Assembly (NCBI GenBank): GCA_051648365.1
Contig: JBOFEZ010000081.1
Coordinates: 1 to 64,000 of the forward strand
Length of the DNA: 64,000 nucleotides
Direction of reading: 5' to 3'
Source of the DNA: JAGNZR01 sp051648365
Lineage (GTDB): Bacteria > Fusobacteriota > Fusobacteriia > Fusobacteriales > Fusobacteriaceae
In this document: piece by piece, positions 44,383-53,360 of the stretch
How the letters are laid out: each line of letters opens with the position of its first letter
Position numbering within the stretch: position 1 is the first letter of the stretch
Notes under the pieces: model-generated
What the model was told of the DNA's origin: nothing
The model's database searches: none
What the model saw: the letters and a program-made list of their open reading frames with translations, nothing else
Made by a program: the position numbers and the translations under genes

Positions 44383-45673
44383 CTCTGATATTTCCAAAAG
44401 CAAGTTCTATAACTTTTAAAGTTTCTTCTATATCCTCATCACTATGGACAGCAGAAAGGAAATGTGCCTCATATTTGGAAGGAGGAGCCATTATTCCATT
44501 ATCCAGCAGAGTATTGAAATAGATAGAATATCTCTCTCCGTCTGATTCTATAGCATGCTCCAGTGTTGAAACTTTTTCAGATTTTGTAAAGAAAATAGTA
44601 AAAAGAGAACCGCATCTATTTATACAAATAGGGATATCATATTTTTTTGCTAGTTTCTCTATTCCATCAGTTAGTTTTTTTGTTTTTTTCTCTAGTTCTT
44701 GATATATGCTATCTCTATTTTCCATAAGATAACCTATAGTTTCTATTCCAGCTCTGACAGCTATAGGATTTCCCGAAAGAGTTCCGGCATGGTAAACTCT
44801 TCCCACTGGAGCTATCATATCCATTATCTCTTTTTTTCCTCCGAAGGCCCCTACAGGATAACCTCCTCCAATTATTTTTCCTAAAGTTGTAATATCTGGA
44901 GTTATTTTAAAGATTTCCTGAGCTCCTCCTAGAGCTACCCTGAATCCCGAAATGACTTCATCAAATATAAGAAGAGTTCCTGTTTGGGTGCATATCTCTC
45001 TCAAATCTTCCAAGAATTTTTTTTCACTTTCTATAAGTCCCATGTTTGCAGGAATAGGTTCCAAAATCACAGCAGCTACATTTTTTTCTATCAAATATTC
45101 TTTTACAGCTAAGATATCTCCAAAATCTGCAACCAAAGTATCTTTTAGTACACCCTCAGTTATACCGTTGCTATCTTGATATCCATCTGTAAGTAATCCT
45201 GAACCTGAGCTTACAAGAAGAGAATCTGAATGCCCATGATAACAACCGTGAAATTTAAGTATTTTATTTCTTCCAGTAAAGGCTCTAGCCACCCTTATCG
45301 CAGACATCGTTGCTTCTGTTCCTGAAGTTGTGAGTCTGACCATATCCATAGAAGGATAGCACTTCAACACCATTTTTGCCAGTTCTATCTCTCCCTTGGT
45401 TGGAAGACCAAAACTACTTCCCAGCTGTATGGCTTCCATAACTCCACGTACTACTCTTTCGGGATTGTGTCCCAAAATAAGCGGTCCCCAAGAACAGATA
45501 TAATCTATATAACTATTTCCGTCTTCATCATATATTTTAGACCCCTCTCCTCTTTCTATAAAAACAGGAAAAGATTTATTTACTGAACCGAATGCTCTTA
45601 CGGGACTATTAACTCCTCCAGGAATAATTTCTTTACCTTCCATATATATTTTTTCAGAATTATCATATCTCAT
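44369..45673 (-). CDS. hemL: Glutamate-1-semialdehyde 2,1-aminomutase
   Basis: HemL makes 5-aminolevulinate from glutamate-1-semialdehyde with PLP. The active-site Lys266 lies in TTLGKIIGGGYPVGAFGG, and GCYHGHSDSLL and the DEVISGFR aspartate segment are intact. The 434 residues are normal. It overlaps hemB by 11 bases upstream and sirC downstream, forming one operon. With hemA it gives the C5 route to tetrapyrroles. Confidence 0.96.
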   Translation of the reverse strand: MRYDNSEKIYMEGKEIIPGGVNSPVRAFGSVNKSFPVFIERGEGSKIYDEDGNSYIDYICSWGPLILGHNPERVVRGVMEAIQLGSSFGLPTKGEIELAKMVLKCYPSMDMVRLTTSGTEATMSAIRVARAFTGRNKILKFHGCYHGHSDSLLVSSGSGLLTDGYQDSNGITEGVLKDTLVADFGDILAVKEYLIEKNVAAVILEPIPANMGLIESEKKFLEDLREICTQTGTLLIFDEVISGFRVALGGAQEIFKITPDITTLGKIIGGGYPVGAFGGKKEIMDMIAPVGRVYHAGTLSGNPIAVRAGIETIGYLMENRDSIYQELEKKTKKLTDGIEKLAKKYDIPICINRCGSLFTIFFTKSEKVSTLEHAIESDGERYSIYFNTLLDNGIMAPPSKYEAHFLSAVHSDEDIEETLKVIELAFGNIRDGKN

Positions 45674-46637
45674 TATTTTTTATCCACTCTCCTATCTCTT
45701 TTGCATGGTATGTTATTATAATATCAGCACCTGCTCTTCTCATAGCATAGATATTTTCCATAACTACTTTTTTTTCATCCAACCACCCTTTTTCTGCTGC
45801 AGCTTTCACCATAGCAAACTCTCCACTTACATTATAGACAGCAACTGGAACATTAAAACTTTGGGCAAGTTCTTTTACCACATCCAGATAAGGCATCCCT
45901 GGTTTTACCATAATTATATCCGCACCCTCATCTATATCATTTTGGGCTTCAACCATATATTCTCTAGAGTTTCTGAAATCCATCTGATAACTTTTCCTAT
46001 CTCCGAAACTTGGTGCTGAGTCTGCTGCTTCACGAAAAGGTCCATAATAGCTCGATGCATATTTTACACTATAAGACATTATTGGAATATCTGTATATCC
46101 TTCCTCATCTAGAGCTTCTCTTATTTTTTTTACTCTTCCATCCATTTTATCCGAAGGCGCTACCATATCGGCTCCTGCTCTCGCGTGGGAAAGTGCAATT
46201 CGGACAAGGTATTCTAACGTCAAATCATTTAGTACTTTCTCCCCCGAAAGAATTCCACAGTGTCCATGAGAAGTATATTCACACATACAAACATCCGTTA
46301 TAAGTAAAAACTCAGGAAATTCTCTCTTTATATATCTAAGTGCCTCCTGTATTATTCCTCCTTCATTATAAGCCTCACTCCCCACCTCATCTTTCGATTT
46401 AGGAATCCCAAAAAGCAATAAAGATTTTATCCCTATATTTTTCAGATGCTCCAGCTCAGACCTAAGCATATCTATGGAAAGTCTATACTGACCTTTCATA
46501 GAACTTATCTCTGTCCTAATGCCATTTCCTTCTTCTATAAAAAGAGGATACACCAAATTTTTCATTGAGAACTCTACGTTGCTTACCAAATCTCTCATAA
46601 CTTGATTAACTCTAGTTCTTCTTGTTCTATTAAACAT
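45663..46637 (-). CDS. hemB: Porphobilinogen synthase (delta-aminolevulinic acid dehydratase)
   Basis: HemB condenses two 5-aminolevulinates to porphobilinogen. The two Schiff-base lysines are K192 (MSYSVKYASSYYGPFR) and K245 (IMVKPGMPY). A Zn-type cysteine motif, C117-x-C119-x7-C127 (DVCMCEYTSHGHCG), is present, so this is a zinc enzyme rather than a magnesium-only one. The 324 residues are full length. It overlaps the gene upstream by 8 bases and hemL downstream by 11. Confidence 0.96.
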   Translation of the reverse strand: MFNRTRRTRVNQVMRDLVSNVEFSMKNLVYPLFIEEGNGIRTEISSMKGQYRLSIDMLRSELEHLKNIGIKSLLLFGIPKSKDEVGSEAYNEGGIIQEALRYIKREFPEFLLITDVCMCEYTSHGHCGILSGEKVLNDLTLEYLVRIALSHARAGADMVAPSDKMDGRVKKIREALDEEGYTDIPIMSYSVKYASSYYGPFREAADSAPSFGDRKSYQMDFRNSREYMVEAQNDIDEGADIIMVKPGMPYLDVVKELAQSFNVPVAVYNVSGEFAMVKAAAEKGWLDEKKVVMENIYAMRRAGADIIITYHAKEIGEWIKNNEI

Positions 46638-48105
46638 TTTCTTCTCCCTTTATAACCTCTACTATTCCTTGCACATCGTATTCTCTAGCTTCAAGTGCTA
46701 CTTCCATCCCTAATTTTCTCATAGTTTCACTTGTCACTGGTCCTATGGAGACAAGTTTTTTTTCTTTTAGATATGAAATATCTCCTTCTAAAGACTCATA
46801 TAGGCTTTCGACAGTAGATGAACTCATTAGAGTTATGTAATCTACTTTTTCTAAAGCCTCTATTAGAATATCTTTTTTAGCTATAAATTTCTGTGTAGAA
46901 TAAGCCTCATATTTATGGAATTCCCTACTATATTTTTTCTCCCACTCTTCACAGTTACACGGAGATATATCTGAAGTCACAAGGAGTAATTTATCTCCAA
47001 GTTCTGTAAATTTGCAACTTTCTTCTGCTAGCCTGTCTATTCTGTATTCTAAAGGCATAAAATCAGGTATTATTCTATATTCTCTCAGAATTTCATCTGT
47101 TTTCTTTCCTACAACGCCTATTTTTTTATCTCCTAAAACTCTCAAATCATCTATTTTTTCCATAAAGTTTCTTACCCCGTTAGGAGAGTTGAAAAGTATA
47201 CAACTATAATTTTTTAAAAATTCCCTGTCCAGTCTATTTTGATTGGGAATAATTTTTATCAGGGGAAGTTCTTTTACAAAAGCTCCTTCTCTACTGAAAA
47301 TTTCTGTCATTTGATCGCTTTGAGCAGAATCCCTCGTTACCATTATTCTCTTACCAAAAAATATTTGCTTTTCTCTCCACATAAATTCATCTCTGAATTT
47401 CACTACATCACCTACAACTATTATAGCCGGAGGAAGTATACCTTTTTTTTCCGATATTTCTACTATATTTTCTAGAGTTCCTTCTGTAACTCTCTGAAAA
47501 GGAGTTGTACCTTTTTCAATTATAGCCACAGGAGTTTCTGGGGTTTTTCCATTTCTTATAAGATCCTTTGTTATTCTTTCTAAATTTTTTATTCCCATAA
47601 GAAAAATAAGTGTTCCTTTCAGTTTTGAGATGGTTGGAAAATCGTGCCATTCTTCACCTTCCGCAGTATGTCCTGTGAAAACATGAAAAGATTTAGAAAC
47701 ACCTCTGTGTGTTACAGGTATACCTGCATACTCTGGTACTGCGATACTAGAACTTATTCCGGGAATTATCTGGAAGGGAATAGAGTTTTTTACAACTTCC
47801 TCTATCTCTTCTCCTCCTCTTCCAAATACAAAAGGGTCTCCCCCTTTAACCCTGGCTACAATCTTTCCTTCCAGAGCTTTTTCTACTATTGTTCTATTTA
47901 TTTCATCTTGGATAAGTCCACCCTCTGTATTCATTTTTCCAAGGTATACAAATTCAGCCTCCGGCTTTGCGAGTTTAAGAATCTTTTCATCTATAAGTCT
48001 ATCGTATATTATACAGTCAGCTTCTTCTATGCATCTTTTCCCTTTAAGTGTCAGAAGCTCTATATTTCCGCAGCCGGCTCCGATTATATAAACTTTACCT
48101 TTCAC
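46630..48105 (-). CDS. cobA-hemD: Fused uroporphyrinogen-III C-methyltransferase and uroporphyrinogen-III synthase
   Basis: This 491-residue fusion carries two consecutive pathway steps. The N-terminal SAM-dependent methyltransferase (about 1-240) starts VYIIGAGCGNIELLTLKGK and contains GGDPFVFGRGGEE. It converts uroporphyrinogen III to precorrin-2. The C-terminal uroporphyrinogen-III synthase (about 255-491) has FNSPNGVRNFME and LMSSSTVESLYESL. The order puts the later step first, as in other known fusions of anaerobes. The start is GTG 48105, overlapping hemC by 11 bases. Confidence 0.95.
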   Translation of the reverse strand: MKGKVYIIGAGCGNIELLTLKGKRCIEEADCIIYDRLIDEKILKLAKPEAEFVYLGKMNTEGGLIQDEINRTIVEKALEGKIVARVKGGDPFVFGRGGEEIEEVVKNSIPFQIIPGISSSIAVPEYAGIPVTHRGVSKSFHVFTGHTAEGEEWHDFPTISKLKGTLIFLMGIKNLERITKDLIRNGKTPETPVAIIEKGTTPFQRVTEGTLENIVEISEKKGILPPAIIVVGDVVKFRDEFMWREKQIFFGKRIMVTRDSAQSDQMTEIFSREGAFVKELPLIKIIPNQNRLDREFLKNYSCILFNSPNGVRNFMEKIDDLRVLGDKKIGVVGKKTDEILREYRIIPDFMPLEYRIDRLAEESCKFTELGDKLLLVTSDISPCNCEEWEKKYSREFHKYEAYSTQKFIAKKDILIEALEKVDYITLMSSSTVESLYESLEGDISYLKEKKLVSIGPVTSETMRKLGMEVALEAREYDVQGIVEVIKGEENV

Positions 48106-49000
48106 CCTTCATCATCTCCCTAATTTTTTCTGCTAAAATCCCTGCTATTTCTATCCCTTTTTCTCTCTTTCCCAATACCTCACTACGATAAATCTTGTCA
48201 TTTTTCCAATAGCTTCCTTTGAGAAGAATTTTATCCCCGTTTATCTCTCCACTACATCCCATAGGAGTATGGCATCCTCCATCGAAAATTTTTGAAAATT
48301 CTCTTTCTATTAAGACAATTTCTTCAACTGACTTATCATGAATTCCTTTCAGAATTTCTAAAATTTCCCTATCTCCTTCACGACACTGAATATGAAGGGC
48401 TCCCTGTGCAGGAGCAGGCATCATCTCTTCCGCTTTGAAATACTGTGTTATTTTTTCTTCCAACCCAACTCTTTTAAGACCTGCTGCTGCTAGAATAATT
48501 CCGTCATAATCTCCCTCTTCAAGTTTTCTCAGCCTTGTATGAATATTACCTCTTAGATGCTTTATCTCTAGATCAGGACGAAGTTCATTTAGAGCTGACG
48601 TCCTTCTTAATGAACTTGTTCCTACTACTGCTTTTGGGGGAAGTTCTTGAATATTTTTATATTTAAAAGACACAAAAACATCTCTATTATCTTCTCTTGC
48701 TGGAATTGCTCCACATATTAGTCCTTCCGGAGAAATTATAGGCATATCTTTCATAGAATGAACGGCCAAATCTATCTTCCCTTCTAAAAGATCTCGCTCT
48801 ATCTCTTTTGTAAAAAAACTTTTGAGAGATGTATTGCTGTTTTCCCAGTTACTCACTAAATCTTTGTCTCCGCTTGTCATAATAACTTTTATCTCTATAT
48901 CTAGTTCAGGATTAAGCTCCTGAAGTTGCTTTTTTATTTTCTCACTTTGAGCCAGGGCCAATAAACTTCCACGGCTTCCCAAAATAATTTTTTTTCTCAT
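48095..49000 (-). CDS. hemC: Porphobilinogen deaminase (hydroxymethylbilane synthase)
   Basis: HemC links four porphobilinogens into hydroxymethylbilane. The dipyrromethane cofactor attaches at Cys243 in FDGGCHTPMGC. LGSRGSLLALAQ at the N-terminus, HSMKDMP and the LRGNIHTRLRKL segment are intact. The 301 residues are normal. It starts one base after the hemA stop codon and overlaps cobA-hemD by 11 bases. Confidence 0.96.
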   Translation of the reverse strand: MRKKIILGSRGSLLALAQSEKIKKQLQELNPELDIEIKVIMTSGDKDLVSNWENSNTSLKSFFTKEIERDLLEGKIDLAVHSMKDMPIISPEGLICGAIPAREDNRDVFVSFKYKNIQELPPKAVVGTSSLRRTSALNELRPDLEIKHLRGNIHTRLRKLEEGDYDGIILAAAGLKRVGLEEKITQYFKAEEMMPAPAQGALHIQCREGDREILEILKGIHDKSVEEIVLIEREFSKIFDGGCHTPMGCSGEINGDKILLKGSYWKNDKIYRSEVLGKREKGIEIAGILAEKIREMMKGER

Positions 49001-49001
49001 T

Positions 49002-49997
49002 CTATGCCAATTCTCCTTTGTATTTAAACCATTTATTCAGACTTTCTATCTGTTCAACTAAAAGATATTCATATTCATAAAGAAGATTTTCTCTATTTTC
49101 TAAATTTTTGTAGTATACTCCCCAGACATCATCTAAGTTATATAAATTTATATTAGAATAACTATTTAAATTTTCTTCAATATCTCTAGGAACTGCAAGA
49201 TCCAAAAACATATAACTTTTATTTTTTTTCATTTTTAATGCAAATTCTTTTTCATGAATTATGTAGTGAGGAGCCGAAGTTGCTGATATTATTATGTCAT
49301 TTTCTACTGCTGATTCTATTTTATCATGAAAGCTTATTGAAGATACAGGATATTCCCGTTGAATCTCTTCTGTTCTATGACAGCTTCTATTTGTTATAGT
49401 AATTTTTTCACACTCTTCTTTCAAGAGAAGTTTCATTATGGACTCCGAAAGATCTCCTATACCCAGAAGAAGAATTTTTTTATTTTTCAGTGATTCCACT
49501 TGAGATTTTATAAACTTCAAAGAAATCCCTTCTAAAGATAACGCATTGTGACATATTTTACTATGATGTCTAAATTTTTTGCCAATTTCAATAGCTTTAT
49601 TAAAAATTACATTAGTTACACTTGTACAGACTTTTGATTCCATAGACTCTAAATGAGATTTTTTTATCTGAGCTAATATCTGATCCTCGCCTTTTATAAC
49701 CGATTCAAATCCACAAGCAACTCTGAAAAGATAATTTACTGCTTCATGACCATTTTTAGAAAAGATTTTATATCCTTTAAATTCCTCTAATATTCCTTCA
49801 ATTTTGATATCCTTTGGAATATGAATATATATCTCTACCCTTAGGCAGGTAGATAAATTTACATATCCTAATATTTTCCCTTCAGAATATAGCTGCTCAA
49901 CTTTTTTTATAGGTTGCATTTTTATAAAGTTTTCCCGTTCTTCTAAGTTCAACTCCTTATGACTCATACCTACCACAATAAAATTTTTAAAATACAT
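49002..49997 (-). CDS. hemA: Glutamyl-tRNA reductase lacking the C-terminal dimerisation domain
   Basis: HemA reduces glutamyl-tRNA(Glu) to glutamate-1-semialdehyde with NADPH, the first step of the C5 route. The catalytic Cys51 lies in NLSTCLRVEIY; the NADPH domain (about 165-290) shows KILLLGIGDLSESIMKLL and DLAVPRDIE. The chain ends at residue 331, in the linker helix, whereas family members run to about 400-450 with a dimerisation domain. hemC begins one base later, so nothing has been cut off locally. It is the first gene of the tetrapyrrole operon, with an extended -10 promoter upstream. Confidence 0.94.
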   Translation of the reverse strand: MYFKNFIVVGMSHKELNLEERENFIKMQPIKKVEQLYSEGKILGYVNLSTCLRVEIYIHIPKDIKIEGILEEFKGYKIFSKNGHEAVNYLFRVACGFESVIKGEDQILAQIKKSHLESMESKVCTSVTNVIFNKAIEIGKKFRHHSKICHNALSLEGISLKFIKSQVESLKNKKILLLGIGDLSESIMKLLLKEECEKITITNRSCHRTEEIQREYPVSSISFHDKIESAVENDIIISATSAPHYIIHEKEFALKMKKNKSYMFLDLAVPRDIEENLNSYSNINLYNLDDVWGVYYKNLENRENLLYEYEYLLVEQIESLNKWFKYKGELA

Positions 49998-50038
49998 AAT
50001 TCATCTCCCCTATTTAAAAATAGATTTCTCCAACTACT

Positions 50039-50047
50039 ATTATAACA
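50039..50047 (-). promoter_or_regulatory. Candidate promoter of the hemA operon (extended -10)
   Basis: The minus strand has TGTTATAAT (hexamer 50039-50044). A good -35 is not seen at 17 bases. The leader is about 35 bases. The intergenic region 49998-50195 is otherwise A/T-rich and holds no recognisable riboswitch. Confidence 0.5.
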
Positions 50048-50140
50048 ATTTAAATAAATATTTCTACTTTATTTTTCAAAATACTTTAAAATATTTTAAA
50101 ATATAAAAAACAAAATACAAATTCCCTATATATTTAAAGA

Positions 50141-50167
50141 GGATAACAAAACTAAGTTTTATTATCC
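50141..50167 (-). terminator. Possible terminator of asrABC
   Basis: A 13-bp near-perfect inverted repeat (50141-50153 with 50155-50167, one mismatch) follows the asrC stop by about 30 bases. The minus-strand bases afterwards are only moderately T-rich, so termination would be weak. Confidence 0.42.
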
Positions 50168-50195
50168 CCATTTCTTTATCTAGATTTTTATCCTA

Positions 50196-51269
50196 TTAAT
50201 GCCCACCTGTTTTATATTTTATAGGTGTTTGAAGCTCATATGGATCTCCAGGACTCTGATGCTGTTCAAGAGGTCTCACATTGATGTTGGCTCTATATTC
50301 AGTTTCAGCCCACATTATTCTCTGCGCTACCATTGCTTCAGGATTAAGTTTTATTCCATCCAGTATCATCTCTTTAAACTTGTGATACCCTGCACGGTCA
50401 ATAAGATGCCCACCGTGAAGATACATAGGTTTATGGTGTAACACATTTGCTGAAAATTTTTGCCAGTTAGCAAATATTCCCAAAACAACATCTTCAGTTA
50501 CCCAGTTAACAAACATCTTACCCATTCTTGGATACTGTTTACCAGTTCTTCCACCTATCATGATTCTATATAGTTTTTCTTCAGGTCTTACCCATGCAGA
50601 CGCAGGACACGCTTCAACACATTCTCCACACCCAACACAGCAACAGCTATCTTTTTCAACTCTATTATTTTTCATGCTAAGTACTCTTGTGGCAGTACTG
50701 TCACAAACTTTAACGCATCTTCCACATCCTATGCATCTATCCTTTAGATATATAGGTTTGGTCACTCCGATTACTCCAAAATCATTAAAGTGTCCCTTTG
50801 CACAGTCGTTAGGACATCCTGCTATTGCAGTTTTTATATGGTAGTGACTTGGGAAAACTAGTTTTTCTATTTTTCTAGCTAGTTCATATGTATTGATATT
50901 AGCCTTTATACAGTGAGAGTTTCCTATACATGCCATAATGTTTCTTGCACCTATAGTTGGGTATCCGGCTTTACTCACTTCCATATCTATATCACAAAGC
51001 TCAACCTCAATTTCTTTTATGTAATTCTCAAGGTACTCATTTACCGCTGGAATATTTTCATATTTAATTCCAGGAGCATTAAGAGTTTGTCTCATACCTA
51101 TGTGGAAAGTTCCATTTCCCCAAGTCTCTGCTATATACTGTATATCTTTTAAATATTTTGCTTCTATCAAACTTCCTGGCACACGCATTTGAAGCATAAA
51201 TTCTCCAGCAACCTTAGATTGACGGAAACAGTTTAGTTTCATTTTCGTTATATTTATATCGTGATTCAC
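50196..51269 (-). CDS. asrC: Anaerobic sulfite reductase subunit C (siroheme/4Fe-4S)
   Basis: AsrC is the catalytic subunit that reduces sulfite to sulfide by six electrons. The siroheme-4Fe-4S cysteines are CIGNSHC (C-x5-C) and CPNDC (C-x3-C), and two ferredoxin-like clusters follow, CIGCGRCVKVC and CVGCGECVEAC. The 357 residues match the Salmonella type. The start is GTG 51269 with GGGGG six bases upstream. Siroheme can be supplied by the hem-cob-sir genes immediately downstream on the chromosome. Confidence 0.96.
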   Translation of the reverse strand: MNHDINITKMKLNCFRQSKVAGEFMLQMRVPGSLIEAKYLKDIQYIAETWGNGTFHIGMRQTLNAPGIKYENIPAVNEYLENYIKEIEVELCDIDMEVSKAGYPTIGARNIMACIGNSHCIKANINTYELARKIEKLVFPSHYHIKTAIAGCPNDCAKGHFNDFGVIGVTKPIYLKDRCIGCGRCVKVCDSTATRVLSMKNNRVEKDSCCCVGCGECVEACPASAWVRPEEKLYRIMIGGRTGKQYPRMGKMFVNWVTEDVVLGIFANWQKFSANVLHHKPMYLHGGHLIDRAGYHKFKEMILDGIKLNPEAMVAQRIMWAETEYRANINVRPLEQHQSPGDPYELQTPIKYKTGGH

Positions 51270-51280
51270 AGTTTTCCCCC

Positions 51281-52090
51281 TTAGTCCACTAAATATTTTC
51301 CTGCTTCATAATTAAATACAGGTCCTTCTAAACATACATAAGTTTCATCCACTCTGCAGTGTCCACATTTACCTACGGCACAGGACATTTTTCTTTCAAA
51401 AGAAACCCAGATATTTTTTTCAGGAACACCAAGTTTTAAAAATTCCAATGCTGTATATTTCATCATCATAGGTGGTCCCACAATAATAACCTCGAGATCT
51501 TGAAAATTTTCTTCAGATATTTTTAGCTGTGGAACATATTCAGTTACAAGTCCCACGCACTCCCCATCTAATCCACATCCTTTATCCACGGTTAGAATCA
51601 TAGGGAATTTTTTTCTCCAAGATGCCACTTCATTTTTGAAAAGAACAGATTCAGCATCTTTAAATCCAAATAGTAGTTCCATAGATTGAACTGTCTCTGG
51701 ATTTTTATGGATATGCTTTATCAAAGATCTCACTGGAGCAAGTCCTGATCCTCCTGTTGCTATAACAAGTTTTTTACCTTCATAATTTTTCATGTCAAAG
51801 CCTTTCCCATAAGGTCCTCTCATAGGTAATAGATCCCCTGCATGAAGTCTGAAAATCTCATCTGTTACTATTCCAACTTTTCTTATAAGGAACTCTGCCC
51901 ATCCCTCTTCTGCAGAAAAATCTGTTACTGATATTGGGCACTCCCCTACTTTAGGGAGAGAAAGTTGCATAAATTGTCCAAATTGAATTCCACCAGCTTC
52001 TGGATACTCAACACGAAAAAGATACTCTATCTCAGTTATCTTTTTCACATCCAGTAATCTGTATGGTGTTGGCATTATTATATTTTCCAT
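51281..52090 (-). CDS. asrB: Anaerobic sulfite reductase subunit B (flavin and 2Fe-2S)
   Basis: AsrB passes electrons from NAD(P)H through FAD and an iron-sulfur cluster to AsrC. The 269 residues show an N-terminal flavin-binding barrel (about 10-95), an NAD-binding domain with ATGGSGLAPVRSLI, and a C-terminal cluster motif CAVGKCGHCRVDETYVC. Its ATG overlaps the asrA stop (TAATG). It belongs to the dihydroorotate dehydrogenase electron-transfer-like family, but the operon identifies it. Confidence 0.96.
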   Translation of the reverse strand: MENIIMPTPYRLLDVKKITEIEYLFRVEYPEAGGIQFGQFMQLSLPKVGECPISVTDFSAEEGWAEFLIRKVGIVTDEIFRLHAGDLLPMRGPYGKGFDMKNYEGKKLVIATGGSGLAPVRSLIKHIHKNPETVQSMELLFGFKDAESVLFKNEVASWRKKFPMILTVDKGCGLDGECVGLVTEYVPQLKISEENFQDLEVIIVGPPMMMKYTALEFLKLGVPEKNIWVSFERKMSCAVGKCGHCRVDETYVCLEGPVFNYEAGKYLVD

Positions 52091-53127
52091 TATTTTTCAC
52101 CTCTGTTAATTTTATCTACTTCATCTGCTAATTTGTTTACTGTAGTTGAGAAAGAGATAAATACTGGACACTTGTCATCACATCTTCCACATCCAACACA
52201 CATTTGGTGATTTCCAAATCTTTTTTTGTGGTCATGAATTTTGTGCATAATCTTAAATCTCATACGCTCTCCACCATGCTTTCTAAAAGAATGGTTTCCT
52301 GCCATATCTGTATATCCATCTACGTGGCATGAAGCATTTATTCTTCTACGCTCCCCTGCATTTGTATCGGTAGAATAGTTCATATCATAAGTGGTGAAAC
52401 ATGTGCAAGTAGAACAAGAAACAGTACAGCTACCACACATCAAGCAACGCTTGTCAAATTCTTTCCACATTTCTAGGGACTTGACCGCTTGCTGAACATC
52501 TTTATTCATTATATTAGGAATTCTAACTTCTCTTTCATTTTCTGTGATAGGAGAAACTTTAAACTCAATTTCTTCATTTCCTTCAAAAAATGAATTGAAA
52601 ACTTCATCTTTAGTTTCAACTTTTATATTATCTCCAGCTAAACTGATTCCAAATGCATACTCATCTGCTGAACCTGTTCCCATAGATGCACAGAAGCAAG
52701 TGTCCCATCCCTTTGAAGGACATTGGATTAGAATAAACTTTGTTTTTTCCCTCATTCTTTTGTAATATGAATCTTCCATTCCCCCGTTGGTTAAATAGAT
52801 ATCATCATATCTTTTTATAGAATGAATATCGCAAGCTCTTGCGAAAACAAGAAGAGGTCTATCATCCACTATTTTACTTTCTCTGTAATCTGTATCTGTA
52901 AAATATAAAACTGTTTCTGTTATCGGACTTAGTGCTTCTTTTGCTGCATAATCAGATTTTTCATTAAAAACAATCTCATCTAGCCCATATACTCTATCAT
53001 ACCTTATAATGTCAGTATCTGAGTATCTTCCCTGCTTCGGAAATCTTTTCGGTGCAAGAATCTTATGTGTTTTGCTTAATTCTTTGATCATTTGATCAAA
53101 TTTTTCTTTGGAAATATTGTAACCCAT
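52090..53127 (-). CDS. asrA: Anaerobic sulfite reductase subunit A (ferredoxin-type)
   Basis: AsrA is the iron-sulfur electron-transfer subunit. Cys-rich CLMCGSCTVSCSTCTC (about 230-245) and the second ferredoxin motif CVGCGRCDDKCPVF near the C-terminus give two 4Fe-4S clusters. The 345 residues start at ATG 53127, with GGGGGG 6 bases before it. An in-frame start at 53163 would lie within the operator-like repeat. It is the first gene of asrABC, behind a strong promoter and a clean inverted repeat. Confidence 0.95.
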   Translation of the reverse strand: MGYNISKEKFDQMIKELSKTHKILAPKRFPKQGRYSDTDIIRYDRVYGLDEIVFNEKSDYAAKEALSPITETVLYFTDTDYRESKIVDDRPLLVFARACDIHSIKRYDDIYLTNGGMEDSYYKRMREKTKFILIQCPSKGWDTCFCASMGTGSADEYAFGISLAGDNIKVETKDEVFNSFFEGNEEIEFKVSPITENEREVRIPNIMNKDVQQAVKSLEMWKEFDKRCLMCGSCTVSCSTCTCFTTYDMNYSTDTNAGERRRINASCHVDGYTDMAGNHSFRKHGGERMRFKIMHKIHDHKKRFGNHQMCVGCGRCDDKCPVFISFSTTVNKLADEVDKINRGEK

Positions 53128-53144
53128 AACTACCCCCCCTCTTT

Positions 53145-53166
53145 TTCTTGAACTCTTGTTCAAGAA
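53145..53166. promoter_or_regulatory. Operator-like inverted repeat in the asr leader
   Basis: Perfect 9-bp arms TTCTTGAAC (53145-53153) and GTTCAAGAA (53158-53166) are separated by four bases. It lies about 8-29 bases after the predicted start of the asr transcript and before the asrA ribosome-binding site, where a repressor would block transcription. It is not followed by a T-run, so it is not a terminator. Confidence 0.55.
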
Positions 53167-53179
53167 ATGATTTATATTA

Positions 53180-53208
53180 ACTATACATTATTTTTTCGTG
53201 GTAGTCAA
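53180..53208 (-). promoter_or_regulatory. Promoter of asrABC
   Basis: The minus strand shows -35 TTGACT (53203-53208), a 17-base spacer and -10 TATAGT (53180-53185). Start near 53173. It is the best-matching promoter in this part of the window and is immediately followed by the inverted repeat at 53145-53166. Confidence 0.78.
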
Positions 53209-53321
53209 TATTTTTTTATGTTTCATTTTTATTTTTACGTATATAAAAAAGGCTATATAGTTATATTTTTATACAACCAATCTATATATTTTTATCTGGA
53301 GTTAATTTATTTACATTTATA

Positions 53322-53330
53322 TGGTATAAT
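53322..53330 (+). promoter_or_regulatory. Promoter of the iron-sulfur flavoprotein-like gene (extended -10)
   Basis: The plus strand has TGGTATAAT (hexamer 53325-53330). The -35 position at 17 bases reads TTAATT, weak. The leader is about 24 bases and ends with AGGAGG. Confidence 0.58.
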
Positions 53331-53360
53331 TAATAAATTACAAATTATTAGGAGGTTTTT

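Noticed and set aside
49002..49997. Frameshift or deletion explaining the short HemA
   Set aside because: hemC starts one base after the stop codon and is intact, so no dimerisation-domain sequence remains in any frame. A natural short form is more likely.
53090..53106. Palindrome around TTTGATCATTTGATCAAA
   Set aside because: It lies inside the coding region of asrA, where codons for ILE/ILE-like residues explain it.
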